From positions 19,872,969 through 19,936,968 of the forward strand of contig NC_090288.1 of the NCBI RefSeq assembly GCF_037392515.1: a stretch of 64,000 bases of DNA. Reading direction: 5' to 3'. Origin of the DNA: Haliotis asinina (Eukaryota; Mollusca; Gastropoda; Lepetellida; Haliotidae). Below are positions 23,021-30,816 of this stretch, piece by piece (the stretch's first letter is position 1; the number at the start of each line of letters is the position of its first letter). The translations under genes and the position numbers were made by a program. Below the pieces are notes generated by a model. That model was not told the DNA's origin. It did not search any database and saw nothing but the letters and a program-made list of their open reading frames with translations.

Positions 23021-24081
23021 TCAGTACGTGCCCAGACGACGGGGACGGAAATGGAGTGTCACGATGGTCTTCCCACTCTGGAATGGCACGGGTCGTCCTA
23101 TGTCATCCATTAAATAGATTTGAATGGCATCCGTGGTTCCCTGACGCAATCCCATGTAGCGTACATGCTGGGGAGTTTTCATCATGACGCTGTCTTCCAT
23201 CATTTGACGAGATACGGGAACATACATCAGTAAGGGAGTCATGGTATCCCCAACAATTTGATCTTCTACCACATCCGAGTAGACGTAAACCGTATCACAG
23301 CCAGCCAGATGGTCGGCTTCCTGTTCCCCCACCACAAGAGGACGGTCAAACACACTCACTTGGACAGGGTAAGTGGAGACTTGACTTATTTCCTCTGCTT
23401 CATCGACCACGGGGAGTTGCATGAATCCGAGCATGTGTACCAAGGAAACAGGCAACACCAGTTGCGTGGTGTAGGCAGACCTGATGGCATCGTGGTCTGG
23501 TTGGGTGGCTGTTTTGCAGGAAGAACCCGAGATGGCCCTGCACATGTCTTTCGGTGTGGGAGCATAAAAGTTGACGTGCGTTGGGCTGCGCATTTCAAAT
23601 CGGAGTGCTTCTTTGGGGTAGTTCACGGTGACGGTGTAACGACCTCTGGCATCCGCCTGGTAGACATTAGCTGTATGCTTTTCCAACAATCGTGCTGAAG
23701 CAGGATGTTCAGTCTCTGGACCAGTTCTCGAGCGGAATACACGCCTTCGGGAATGATCACCTTTTCGCTGACGGCTCGGATGATGCCTGGGTTCTCTTCG
23801 ATCACGGTCGCATCCGGTGCTCCTGAACTGTAAATCCTGGTCAAGCATTCCAAGTTCACGCGAAGCACAAACCAGTTGAAGGGGTACGACACATTGTACC
23901 ACGTCATGGGAAAATGAAGTTCACTGACGCCCACTTCCCACTCTTGACGATTCACTTGAATGGTAAAGGGGAGTTTGACTTCGTAATGGTTCACCTTGTT
24001 GTCGGGATGAACATCCATGGACGCATCGCTGGGTAAGGTGACGTAAAAGTCCCGCTTGGAGGAAAACAAGGACATGGCCAT
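23021..24081 (-). pseudogene. Minor capsid (penton-like) protein with one frameshift
   Basis: This is the Polinton minor capsid protein, a single jelly-roll vertex component. The N-terminal frame starts at ATG 24081 (or 24075) and shows FYVTLPSDASMD, then WEVGVSELHFPMTWYNV, both typical. The C-terminal frame ends with PVPFQSGKTIVTLHFRPR, the usual terminus. The two halves lie in different frames that overlap between about 23700 and 23623, so one small indel near 23690 breaks the gene. Total length is about 350 codons, as expected. It is followed after a few codons by the truncated major capsid and preceded by a small membrane-protein gene. A sequencing error cannot be excluded for a single indel. 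Confidence 0.85.
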
Positions 24082-24096
24082 CCTTTCTTTTTGCTC

Positions 24097-24426
24097 TTAG
24101 GGAACCAGACTGGACATGGAGGGAGTCGAAGATGCGGTAGCGGCAGCAGGAGCAGAAGAAGAAGTCAACGATGACGGCGACGATGATACCAACGTGGGTT
24201 GTGGGAGCAAGTATCCCAACGAACTGGCCAACAACGCTGTCCACAACTGTTTCTCACCGTGGTCCAATGCCAACTGAACCATGCTCATGACGACCACGCC
24301 ATATATCAGCAACACTTGGGAGAAAAACACCACTTCACTGCGTGGCAAGTCCATGCCAAAACAACACCAACGTGAGGAGGAGGAGGAAGCCTTCTCCTTG
24401 CACCTGAGCCTGGGTTCGCTCTGCAT
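24097..24426 (-). CDS. Small single-pass membrane protein
   Basis: From the first ATG (24426) the protein has 109 residues; a second in-frame ATG at 24354 gives 85. The core SEVVFFSQVLLIYGVVVMSM is a clear transmembrane or amphipathic helix, followed by a conserved-looking segment LWTALLASSLGYLLPQP and a Ser/Ala-rich tail. A GTG further upstream (24474) is at a TTTAAATAA TATA-like box (24486-24478) and is unlikely as a start. It lies just upstream of the minor capsid gene. Similar small hydrophobic ORFs occur beside Polinton capsid genes as far as I recall. It may act in assembly or membrane penetration, but no function is known. Confidence 0.6.
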   Translation of the reverse strand: MQSEPRLRCKEKASSSSSRWCCFGMDLPRSEVVFFSQVLLIYGVVVMSMVQLALDHGEKQLWTALLASSLGYLLPQPTLVSSSPSSLTSSSAPAAATASSTPSMSSLVP

Positions 24427-24480
24427 GATCGGGCAGGGAGTATGACCCAAATGACGGTGACAGAGGGATGCCACCCTTAT

Positions 24481-25755
24481 TTAAAAGACCAAATGAGCCG
24501 CAGGGATCCATGAATCGAAGCTGGCCGGGTAACCTGACCACCTCACTAACACTTCGTCCTTCTTTTGACGCCGTCGACGTTTCAAGACCTGATCGACTTT
24601 GTACACGTCATCCGTTTTCTGAATGGGTTGTAGTTCCTCGCGGTAAAAGGTGCCTTGGAGCACTTCTCCATGATCATCTTTCACTCGGTAGACAGGAGGC
24701 ACACGCCCTTTCACGACGCGATCCACGGTGAACAATTCGCTGGTCCAGTTGGGAAGATACCCTTTGTCAAAGGTCCCTTTGGTCTTGTTCAAGCGAACAT
24801 GGGTCCCAGGTAACAAGAGAGAACGCTGGTGTTGATGGTGCTTCTGCTTCTGCTGACGTTGCTTCTGCCGTTGCTTCTGGCGCTCCATGTGATCCAACAC
24901 CCGAATTTCGTCGTAAGGGTTGTGGGGATGCACATCCACGGATCGCTGTCCGATCGTGCGATGAATGCGATGATAGTATCCATGCATCAGCTGGGGTAAA
25001 GCCTTGAGGTAGTGACGTGTTCCATGTTGGGTGAAATAACGCCACATACGGTTTTTCAACGTTCTTTGAAAACGTTCCACCACCGAGGCTTTGGTTTCTG
25101 GGTTTTGGCTGGTGTAGAAATGAATGTCCTGTTTCTTGAGGAAGGCTTGGAAAGTTTTATTGACAAATTCGGTCCCTTTGTCCGTCTGCAACATGGAGGG
25201 CACACGTCCTTCAGCTTGTTTCAGGATTCGTTGAAAGGCTTCGATCAACGTGGTGCCGGTCTTGGACTTCATGGGTTGCACCCAAGCCATTTTGGAGAAG
25301 ACATCGATGACACACAGCAGATACCGATAACCTTGGTTCTCTTTCTGATAGGCGAGGAGGTTGCTCAAATCGGCTTGCCACAATTCGTCCACACCGCTCA
25401 CACGGTAATGATCCCTGGAAAAGGATCGTCGGGCAGGTTTGTGCAAGGTGTACGTGTCCTGGGTTTTCAACCATTGTCGAACCTGATGTTGCGTGAGTGG
25501 GGGTTTCCCCTTCTGGGTCCTCCCCTTCTGGGGTTTCCCCTTCTGGGATTTCCCTTTCTGGGGTTTCCCTTTCTGGGATCCCACGGCTTGCTGTTTGACT
25601 GCTGCTTGCCACAAACCACGCCACCCTCCATAGCCTGCTGGATGTTTGGGATCGTAATAAGTATGGTGAAGCCATCGTGCCCAGGCAGGCGACAAAGAGG
25701 AGGAGGAGGAGGAGGACTTGCTGCTGTTGTTGTTGTTTCTCTGGGGACGTCTCAT
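24481..25755 (-). CDS. Retroviral-type integrase with C-terminal chromodomain
   Basis: A 424-residue Polinton integrase that joins the element's ends to target DNA with a 6-bp stagger. Residues 1-60 are a basic Ser-rich leader. Residues 61-85 are a QKGKP tandem repeat encoded by 15-bp DNA repeats (about 25498-25575). The RNase H-fold core has Asp129 (LWQADLSN), Asp192 (LQTDKGTEF) and Glu227 (ASVVERFQRTLK), the D, D-35-E triad. Residues 384-424 form a chromodomain (VRWSGYPASFDSWIPA), which in related elements reads histone methylation and directs insertion. The open frame is complete, making this one of the few intact enzyme genes here. A TCATAAAAG TATA-like box lies about 40 nt upstream of the ATG. 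Confidence 0.95.
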   Translation of the reverse strand: MRRPQRNNNNSSKSSSSSSSLSPAWARWLHHTYYDPKHPAGYGGWRGLWQAAVKQQAVGSQKGKPQKGKSQKGKPQKGRTQKGKPPLTQHQVRQWLKTQDTYTLHKPARRSFSRDHYRVSGVDELWQADLSNLLAYQKENQGYRYLLCVIDVFSKMAWVQPMKSKTGTTLIEAFQRILKQAEGRVPSMLQTDKGTEFVNKTFQAFLKKQDIHFYTSQNPETKASVVERFQRTLKNRMWRYFTQHGTRHYLKALPQLMHGYYHRIHRTIGQRSVDVHPHNPYDEIRVLDHMERQKQRQKQRQQKQKHHQHQRSLLLPGTHVRLNKTKGTFDKGYLPNWTSELFTVDRVVKGRVPPVYRVKDDHGEVLQGTFYREELQPIQKTDDVYKVDQVLKRRRRQKKDEVLVRWSGYPASFDSWIPAAHLVF

Positions 25756-25887
25756 GCTAACACTGTTGTAGATGTCACCCTCTGCTCTCTTTTATGATTA
25801 AAAGTCAATCCATTGACGCACTCGGTTCAGAGGGGAAGAGGGAGTCTCTGTCTTCTTCTTCTTCTTCTTGACGCCAGCAAGATTCGA

Positions 25888-26318
25888 TTAAGGTGGTGTT
25901 AAAAACAAGGCTTCTCCTCCTGGACGTTTGACACGGGTGTCAGGTGGTGTTGCCTGTCGTGTGCCAGGTTGCTGGGTGGTGGATGCTGATCCTTTTGTTT
26001 TCATCATCCAGGACCAATGGAGAGGGTTGCCAATCAGTTCATGAGGGACGTTGCTGGAAGCGAGATACTGAGCCAGAACGTTCCAACCCCGTGGAGGATC
26101 TGCTTTGGTACGTTGTCGCACCAGATCATTGATGAGATCCACCATGTGAGTCCCAGGCATGGGTTCCCCTTCCACCACTAATTGACCGTTTTCATTCCAA
26201 CCCAAGTAAGGATGGGCTTGTATCCGTGCCATCAACTGTTTGGCCTTGGCTTGCAGCGTTTTAGGAATCGTTTGCACCACGTCATTCAGAATGAGGTCAG
26301 AGGAGGATGAGGAGTGTT
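25888..26318 (-). CDS. Polinton structural-type protein, exon 2
   Basis: The frame reads through a compact domain (IPKTLQAKAKQLMARIQ, LGWNENGQLVVEG, HMVDLINDLVRQR, NVPHELIGNPLHW) that I recall as a recurrent uncharacterised Polinton ORF. A strong 3' splice site (CTTTTGTTTCAG ending at 26319) precedes it, so the apparent ATG at 26346 lies inside the intron. It pairs with the exon at 26487-26835: a phase-1 junction keeps the frame. Function unknown; probably a virion or assembly protein. The C-terminus is a Thr/Pro/Arg-rich tail. Confidence 0.6.
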
Positions 26319-26486
26319 CTGAAACAAAAGAATCAAAGAACAACATGAGTCAGTGACTCTGTAACCGGCTTCGCGCTCTCCAAGCTTAGGATGACAGCTC
26401 TCTTAGTCTTAAGACTTGTAGACCTAAGACTTCTAGGCGACCTCTACACAGGCCAGAGTGTAACTCAGTAAGTAAACCGTACTTAC
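26319..26486 (-). other. Putative 168-bp intron
   Basis: GTAAGT at 26486-26481 and a pyrimidine-rich CAG at 26321-26319. The first 19 intron bases (GTAAGTACGGTTTACTTAC) are self-complementary, so a hairpin may cover the 5' splice site. Joining the flanking frames keeps phase, which supports a real intron. Confidence 0.6.
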
Positions 26487-26835
26487 GGGGAGCAGCTAGG
26501 AGGGGAGGAGTCCCTCCTTTCCCGAGGGGTGTTGTTCCTTCCTGACTGGTGTTGGCAGGGATTCCATTCCATGGTTGCGTACGGCTGGTGCGTCATGCTG
26601 TTGTTGTTGTTGCTGCAGCTGCTGCTGCTTTGTCTTGAAACGCCAACATTTGTTGCAACAAGGTGTTATACTGCTGCTCTCTGTCCCTGAAGGGTATCGT
26701 GTCATCACGAACGAGGGTATCCATATCGTGAAGCGTGTGTAACCGTTTCTGTTCCAACAGGTTGGACTTGAGCAAATGACGTTGTCGTTTTTCGTCTTGC
26801 AGACTTTGCCATACCTCTTCGGGGACCATGACCAT
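26487..26835 (-). pseudogene. Polinton structural-type protein, exon 1 (in-frame stop)
   Basis: The ATG at 26835 opens a frame with VPEEVWQSL and a helical, charged segment to LLQQMLAFQDK, followed by a (GCA/ACA)n run encoding Ala and Thr. An in-frame TGA at 26595-26593 stops it, yet beyond the stop the same frame stays open to the GTAAGT donor and joins exon 2 in phase. So the gene appears interrupted by one nonsense codon, or by indels in the trinucleotide run. A TATA-like CATAAATAC lies about 60 nt upstream. An alternative is that this is a separate 80-residue protein. Confidence 0.5.
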
Positions 26836-26904
26836 CTTTCATGCATGCTTCATCATGGTGCAGAGACAACTAACCCCAATCCGAGAGGATCCCTGTATTT
26901 ATGA

Positions 26905-27246
26905 TCATATCCCCAACAGACCAGACACCAAAGGACCCACCACCGAGGCCAAGGCAGACAAGAGACCCAATCCCCTGCCTTTCTGTTGTAACAGTTTGCG
27001 TTTCTTGGCCACAGACACTTTCTTTTTCATCAACGTATGCATGAGTGGACCATGCTTTTGTAAACGATGTCGTTGCTGTGCTGTCATGGGAATGTTACCT
27101 CCATACAAATTCACCACACTTTCGCAGATGGCTTGAATCAGTTCAGACAGAGCATGCTTCAAAATAGCCTATCGCATGGCTGGTGTTGCTGTAGGACTAC
27201 ACACATGACAGAGCGCTTCTTTGTGACGTTTCAAACGGGCAGACAT
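26905..27246 (-). pseudogene. Small basic virion-like protein with hydrophobic C-terminus, one nonsense codon
   Basis: An open frame from ATG 27246 is broken by TAG at 27171-27169; a shorter ATG frame resumes at 27162 (85 residues). Visible features: SELIQAICESVVNLYGGNIP, a Lys/Arg-rich middle (KKKVSVAKKRKLLQQKGRG) and a hydrophobic end, LLSALASVVGPLVSGLLGI. A basic stretch followed by an amphipathic or hydrophobic tail suggests a DNA-condensing or membrane-active capsid component, and I recall similar ORFs in other Polintons. Residues before and after the TAG look like one protein. A TATA-like AAATAAATAG stands about 60 nt upstream of 27246. Confidence 0.6.
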
Positions 27247-27313
27247 GATGTTCCTGCTGCTACTGCTGCTACCATGGAACTGACAAGGATAAGGATGAGA
27301 TACCTCTATTTAT

Positions 27314-28369
27314 TTAGGGTAGCGTCAGTGGAGGAAGTGGGAGTAATGCCGTTGTCTTCTTGTTCTTTTTCTTCTGGCTTCGTAACACCATGCGGGTCAA
27401 GGCTGCCCCTGGGTCTGTTTTCTTGTTGTTGCCCTTCTTGGTCTGTTTCCTGGAGTGACGACGCCCCTGAGGTTTCCTTTGAGGCTGCCTCTGAGGTGGC
27501 CTTTGAGGCTGCCTTTGAGGTTTCCCTTGAGGTTTCCTTTGCCGACGAGTTGGGTGTTGTCGCTTCTGTTGTTCCTCCTGCAGGTAGAACTGCCAGTTCA
27601 ACAAGATGCGTGTCAACACGCCTGCCAACGTCCCACTGCCACTGCGTTTCATCAGGTAACTCAGACGTTCATCCACAGGCAAACGTGGATTGGTCATCTT
27701 GGTTAACACGTCTTGGTGTCTCAACAGCCAGGTCTTGTGTTGCGTCTTCAAAGGAACACGTCCTGCTCGCATATTTCTCACGGCGATGGAAAACCATTGC
27801 AACAGCCGATGACGTCCTTTGATAGCCACACTCTCTGCCAAAGGCAAGCGTTTCACAAGGCGGATGGGTTTGACTCTTCTGCGTGTCGCCGGTTTGGAGC
27901 GTGTCGTTTTGGTGGAGCTAGGAGCACGAGGTCGTTGAATCATGGCCGGAGACGTCAAGGGTTGAAAGGGTTGAATCATGGTAGGAGACGACGACGACGA
28001 GAACGAAGGGGTGACATCAAAAGAAGAAGAAGAAGGAGGAGGCGACAAGGTGACGGCAGGTGAAGCACGATGCGTATAGACAGGGACAAACGTGTTTGCT
28101 GCTGCCGCCATGGTGGGAGTGGCGGGGTACAGCTCTTTTAAGGAAGGTCTTCTGGGTTTGGCAGAGGAGGAGGAGGAGAAGGAGGAGGAGAAGGAAGCAG
28201 GAGGAAGAGATGTCCTGAGACTTTCGTACAACCGCTGTACACCCGAGCGATGACGTTCGGTGGGATCACGTCCCAAGGTGTTGGGGAGGGTTTTATGAGC
28301 GGGTTTAAACAAGCCTGTGGCAACAACAGCATGTTTGCGGGGCTGGGTCTGTTTTCGTCTGTTTCCCAT
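27314..28369 (-). CDS. Basic, low-complexity core-like protein
   Basis: A 351-residue protein with no recognised domain. The N-terminal third holds Ser/Pro-rich tracts, residues about 155-250 are a compact basic region (ESVAIKGRHRLLQWFSIAVR, ending near SYLMKRSGSGTLAG), and the C-terminus has tandem (K/R)PQ repeats (RKPQGKPQRQPQ) and Lys runs. The composition suggests a nucleic-acid-binding core protein. The ATG at 28369 lies ~50 bp from the ATPase stop and ~45 nt after a GATAAATAG TATA-like box. The central region probably carries the conserved function. The frame is intact. Confidence 0.6.
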   Translation of the reverse strand: MGNRRKQTQPRKHAVVATGLFKPAHKTLPNTLGRDPTERHRSGVQRLYESLRTSLPPASFSSSFSSSSSAKPRRPSLKELYPATPTMAAAANTFVPVYTHRASPAVTLSPPPSSSSFDVTPSFSSSSSPTMIQPFQPLTSPAMIQRPRAPSSTKTTRSKPATRRRVKPIRLVKRLPLAESVAIKGRHRLLQWFSIAVRNMRAGRVPLKTQHKTWLLRHQDVLTKMTNPRLPVDERLSYLMKRSGSGTLAGVLTRILLNWQFYLQEEQQKRQHPTRRQRKPQGKPQRQPQRPPQRQPQRKPQGRRHSRKQTKKGNNKKTDPGAALTRMVLRSQKKKNKKTTALLPLPPLTLP

Positions 28370-28418
28370 GGCAGGTCAGACTCAACTGATGGGTCAGGTC
28401 GACAGTCAGCGCTATTTA

Positions 28419-29207
28419 TCACTTGGGAACGTAAAGGGTGGTGGGGTTGCGAAAGAGATGAGTACGCACACGATGTTCTTTGGCCGTGGTGGATTTCAAG
28501 TCCAGAAACAGATAGGAATAAGGAGCCAAGGTGGCATCCTCGTAGGCTGCTCGAAGGAAATCCGTCTGTCCTGGAAAGATTTGTCGAGCCAAGTGATCCA
28601 TTTGAGAGGCATCCCTCAGGTTTTTAAACAGCACCAGATAGTGAGCATTTAAACTAATGGTGCGATGATGAGGCGTCGAGGCAAAGAGGTTTTGCGTCAG
28701 GTACAACACGGACGTGTTGCGATGATGACTTTTCTTAGTAAACCATCGCAACACGTCTGCCTCTTCCTCTTTGCTATGATCGCCCAGCAAATCGTCAATG
28801 ATCAACCAGTGGGGTGCAGGCAAACCACCCCCACCCCCAGCCCCAACAGACCCTGCTGCAGGTAACTGCGTGTTGGCTTCGCTCATGGTTTGCACAAAGG
28901 TCAGGGGAAGGTTTAACTTTGATGTCAACACTTCCAAATCTTCGTGCATGGGTTGCCATTCACTGTACACCCAAACGATCCCCTGAGGGGGTAGATCGAG
29001 AATCCCTGGTTGAAACACTTGTTCCAGCAACGTTTTGACGAACGACGTTTTACCCGACCCTGTAGGGCCTGCAATCAACATGGTAAAAGGATGACGTAAC
29101 GTGAGTGGCGTGACCATGGCATCCACCAGGTCGTCGCCCCTTAACTGTGTCCCTGACATGGTCCCTGACAGTGTCCCTGACAGTGTCCCTGACAGTGTCC
29201 CTGACAT
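28419..29207 (-). CDS. DNA-packaging ATPase (A32/FtsK-HerA type)
   Basis: A P-loop ATPase of 262 residues from ATG 29207, or 246 from ATG 29159. It is expected to drive genome packaging into capsids. Visible: Walker A AGPTGSGKTSFVKTLL, Walker B HWLIIDDLL, a sensor-like VLYLTQNLF and ISLNAHYLVLFKNLRD with the arginine region. A longer frame reaches 29282, but its start overlaps the TATATA box at about 29274-29267, so transcripts should begin near 29244. Residues 1-18 are SGTL repeats encoded by a 12-bp DNA repeat (GTCCCTGACAGT, 29160-29206), which may vary in length between copies. The frame is intact. Confidence 0.93.
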   Translation of the reverse strand: MSGTLSGTLSGTLSGTMSGTQLRGDDLVDAMVTPLTLRHPFTMLIAGPTGSGKTSFVKTLLEQVFQPGILDLPPQGIVWVYSEWQPMHEDLEVLTSKLNLPLTFVQTMSEANTQLPAAGSVGAGGGGGLPAPHWLIIDDLLGDHSKEEEADVLRWFTKKSHHRNTSVLYLTQNLFASTPHHRTISLNAHYLVLFKNLRDASQMDHLARQIFPGQTDFLRAAYEDATLAPYSYLFLDLKSTTAKEHRVRTHLFRNPTTLYVPK

Positions 29208-29302
29208 ACGTCTTATCGCTCTGCAGGTGACACCAGAAATGACCTCAAGGATCGATGAACCTTGAAGATATATACAACACATTCAAACCATTCACGTTGA
29301 AT

Positions 29303-29308
29303 TTTATT
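29303..29308 (-). terminator. Polyadenylation signal after the chimeric ORF
   Basis: AATAAA on the minus strand, about 50 nt after the stop at 29355 and just upstream of the ATPase promoter. Confidence 0.5.
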
Positions 29309-29354
29309 GGAACAACACCAACAACTTGTGAACCACAACAACAACAACAACAGA

Positions 29355-30518
29355 TCACCACCAGTTCAAATGGTCGTGGGGATTACAAGTCGAACAACGT
29401 AGAAAGTCCATTTGTCCAGGATGAAAATGATTTTCATCGTTAAACATGGGAATATCTGGATAGTCCTCGGGAGGCATCATCTCTGATGCAGTCATCTCGG
29501 ATGAAGTCGTCTCTGGAGCCATCACGGATGTCATCATGGGATCTGCCGTCATCAGGCCTGAATGAGCAGACGTGTCGGCGGAAGTCTCCCCTGGCACTGT
29601 TGTTGTTGTCTGCTTTGCATCAGTCATGGGGACAGTCGACGGTGGCATCTCTGGTGACAGCATCGGTAGTAGATCATACAAGTCTTGTAGATCAGGAGGC
29701 AACTCATCGTGGGGTGTTGCGTCGGGGCTAGCAGGAGAGGGTAACTTGTCGGGGTTGACATCAACAGTTTGCTGATCATTGTTCCACAGCACATCAGACG
29801 TCATCTGTTTCTTGACACTCTGTGGGTCTGCTGCCTTGGTGGTGGTGGTGGTGGTGGTGGTGGTGGTAGGGGCTTCCTTCTTCTTCGTCTTCTTCGTGGT
29901 AGGGGTACCTTTGGGAGGGGTACCTTTGGGAAGGGTACTCTTGAGACAAGTACTCTTGGGAGAGACACTCTTGGGAGAGGGACCCTTGAGAGAGATACTC
30001 TTGGACACCTTCTTAGGGAATGCCTTGACGGGAACCTTCTCCTCCAACTTCTGTTTCTTTTGTTTTGGAGGAGCCGTGGCAGGGGTATCCTTAGGATTGA
30101 CCAGGGTCTTCTTGGTGGGTGTTTTCTTCTTCTTCTTGCTGACCACCACCACCTCCTCCTCCTTCTGTGTCTTCCTCGTCATTGTGGCGGCAGGGGTTGT
30201 CCCTGGTGGTGGTATCACCACCCATTTAGGAGGGACGGCCTTGGGTGTCTTGACTTTTGTCTCTTTGGAGGATTCCGACTTACGAACGGTATAAGTGACA
30301 CAGATGAGGTCCTCATGGATGATGAGTACGTCCTTCACATGATAACGTTCATCCTGGAGAAGAGCAAAGTACCTCGAAGGGGATTGGATGTATTCAGCCC
30401 TCATGATGTGGACCATGTTGGAAGAAGGGAGCCTACAAATGCTCTGTGCGGTCGCGTACTTTGTTGAGTTAAGTAAGTGAAAACCATACTTACTGTGCTG
30501 ACGTGGAGATGCTGCCAT
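29355..30518 (-). CDS. Chimeric Lys/Thr/Pro-rich protein carrying a PolB-derived segment
   Basis: The ATG at 30518 gives 387 residues; the frame extends further upstream, but the CTATAAAAA box (30573-30565) and two CRE sites (30596-30616) put transcription start near 30545. Near the N-terminus EYIQSPSRYFALLQDER and IIHEDLICVTYTV closely parallel EYISSPQRYFALLRDEQ and IINEDLLCVTYE in the PolB gene at about 32420-32320. The following 200 residues are Lys/Pro/Thr/Ser repeats (TLPKGTPPKGTP, a Thr10 run). The C-terminus is acidic and ends in a compact motif, MDFLRCSTCNPHDHLNWW. No full domain is present and no function is known. It looks like a PolB fragment fused to new low-complexity sequence under its own promoter. 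Confidence 0.6.
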   Translation of the reverse strand: MAASPRQHSKYGFHLLNSTKYATAQSICRLPSSNMVHIMRAEYIQSPSRYFALLQDERYHVKDVLIIHEDLICVTYTVRKSESSKETKVKTPKAVPPKWVVIPPPGTTPAATMTRKTQKEEEVVVVSKKKKKTPTKKTLVNPKDTPATAPPKQKKQKLEEKVPVKAFPKKVSKSISLKGPSPKSVSPKSTCLKSTLPKGTPPKGTPTTKKTKKKEAPTTTTTTTTTTKAADPQSVKKQMTSDVLWNNDQQTVDVNPDKLPSPASPDATPHDELPPDLQDLYDLLPMLSPEMPPSTVPMTDAKQTTTTVPGETSADTSAHSGLMTADPMMTSVMAPETTSSEMTASEMMPPEDYPDIPMFNDENHFHPGQMDFLRCSTCNPHDHLNWW

Positions 30519-30564
30519 GCTGACTGAACTGGTACGACTGAAGACGTCTCGATGGATCCCGAGT

Positions 30565-30616
30565 TTTTTATAGTCCACAGCAGCTGCACGTGCTATGACG
30601 TCACGCATTGACGTCA
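30565..30616 (-). promoter_or_regulatory. Promoter of the chimeric ORF
   Basis: CTATAAAAA (30573-30565) with TGACGTCA at 30596-30603 and 30609-30616. It overlaps the 3' end of the 44-residue ORF. Confidence 0.65.
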
Positions 30617-30735
30617 CGCATGGCGTCACGAGCCTGTTGCTTCTGCACCGCCTCTTGCACCGCTTGTCTGATCTGTTCTAAGAAGTGTCTCTCTTCCAGA
30701 TACGTGGCGATCACAAACAGCAACGTGAACAACAT
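30601..30735 (-). CDS. 44-residue peptide with N-terminal hydrophobic helix
   Basis: The ORF MLFTLLFVIATYLEERHFLE... runs to TGA at 30603-30601. Residues 1-12 are hydrophobic, like a signal anchor; the rest is a charged helix (HFLEQIRQAVQEAVQKQ). It sits where a promoter predicts: TATATATAAA at 30780-30771 and TGACGTCA at 30794-30801 place transcription start near 30750, and 30735 is the first ATG. A related HFLEQVREAMQKQ stretch is readable in another frame at about 30881-30833, indicating a duplicated relic. Unknown function, perhaps a small membrane peptide. Confidence 0.5.
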   Translation of the reverse strand: MLFTLLFVIATYLEERHFLEQIRQAVQEAVQKQQARDAMRDVNA

Positions 30736-30770
30736 GATGATGAATGACAAGTCTCACACACAAACTCTTC

Positions 30771-30801
30771 TTTATATATACACATACATACGATGACGTC
30801 A
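30771..30801 (-). promoter_or_regulatory. Promoter of the 44-residue ORF
   Basis: TATATATAAA (30780-30771) preceded by a perfect TGACGTCA (30794-30801), the same layout as other promoters of the element. Confidence 0.6.
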
Positions 30802-30816
30802 TGACCTTGGATGACA

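Noticed and set aside
25012..25797. 261-codon plus-strand ORF opposite the integrase
   Set aside because: Antisense of a well-supported integrase; composition driven by its repeats.
29769..30467. 232- and 171-codon plus-strand ORFs
   Set aside because: Antisense shadows of the Lys/Thr/Pro-rich minus-strand ORF; Gly/Leu-rich with no domain.
30446..30495. 50-bp intron in the chimeric ORF
   Set aside because: GTAAGT and a CAG are present, but joining them leads at once to a stop, whereas the unspliced frame stays open.
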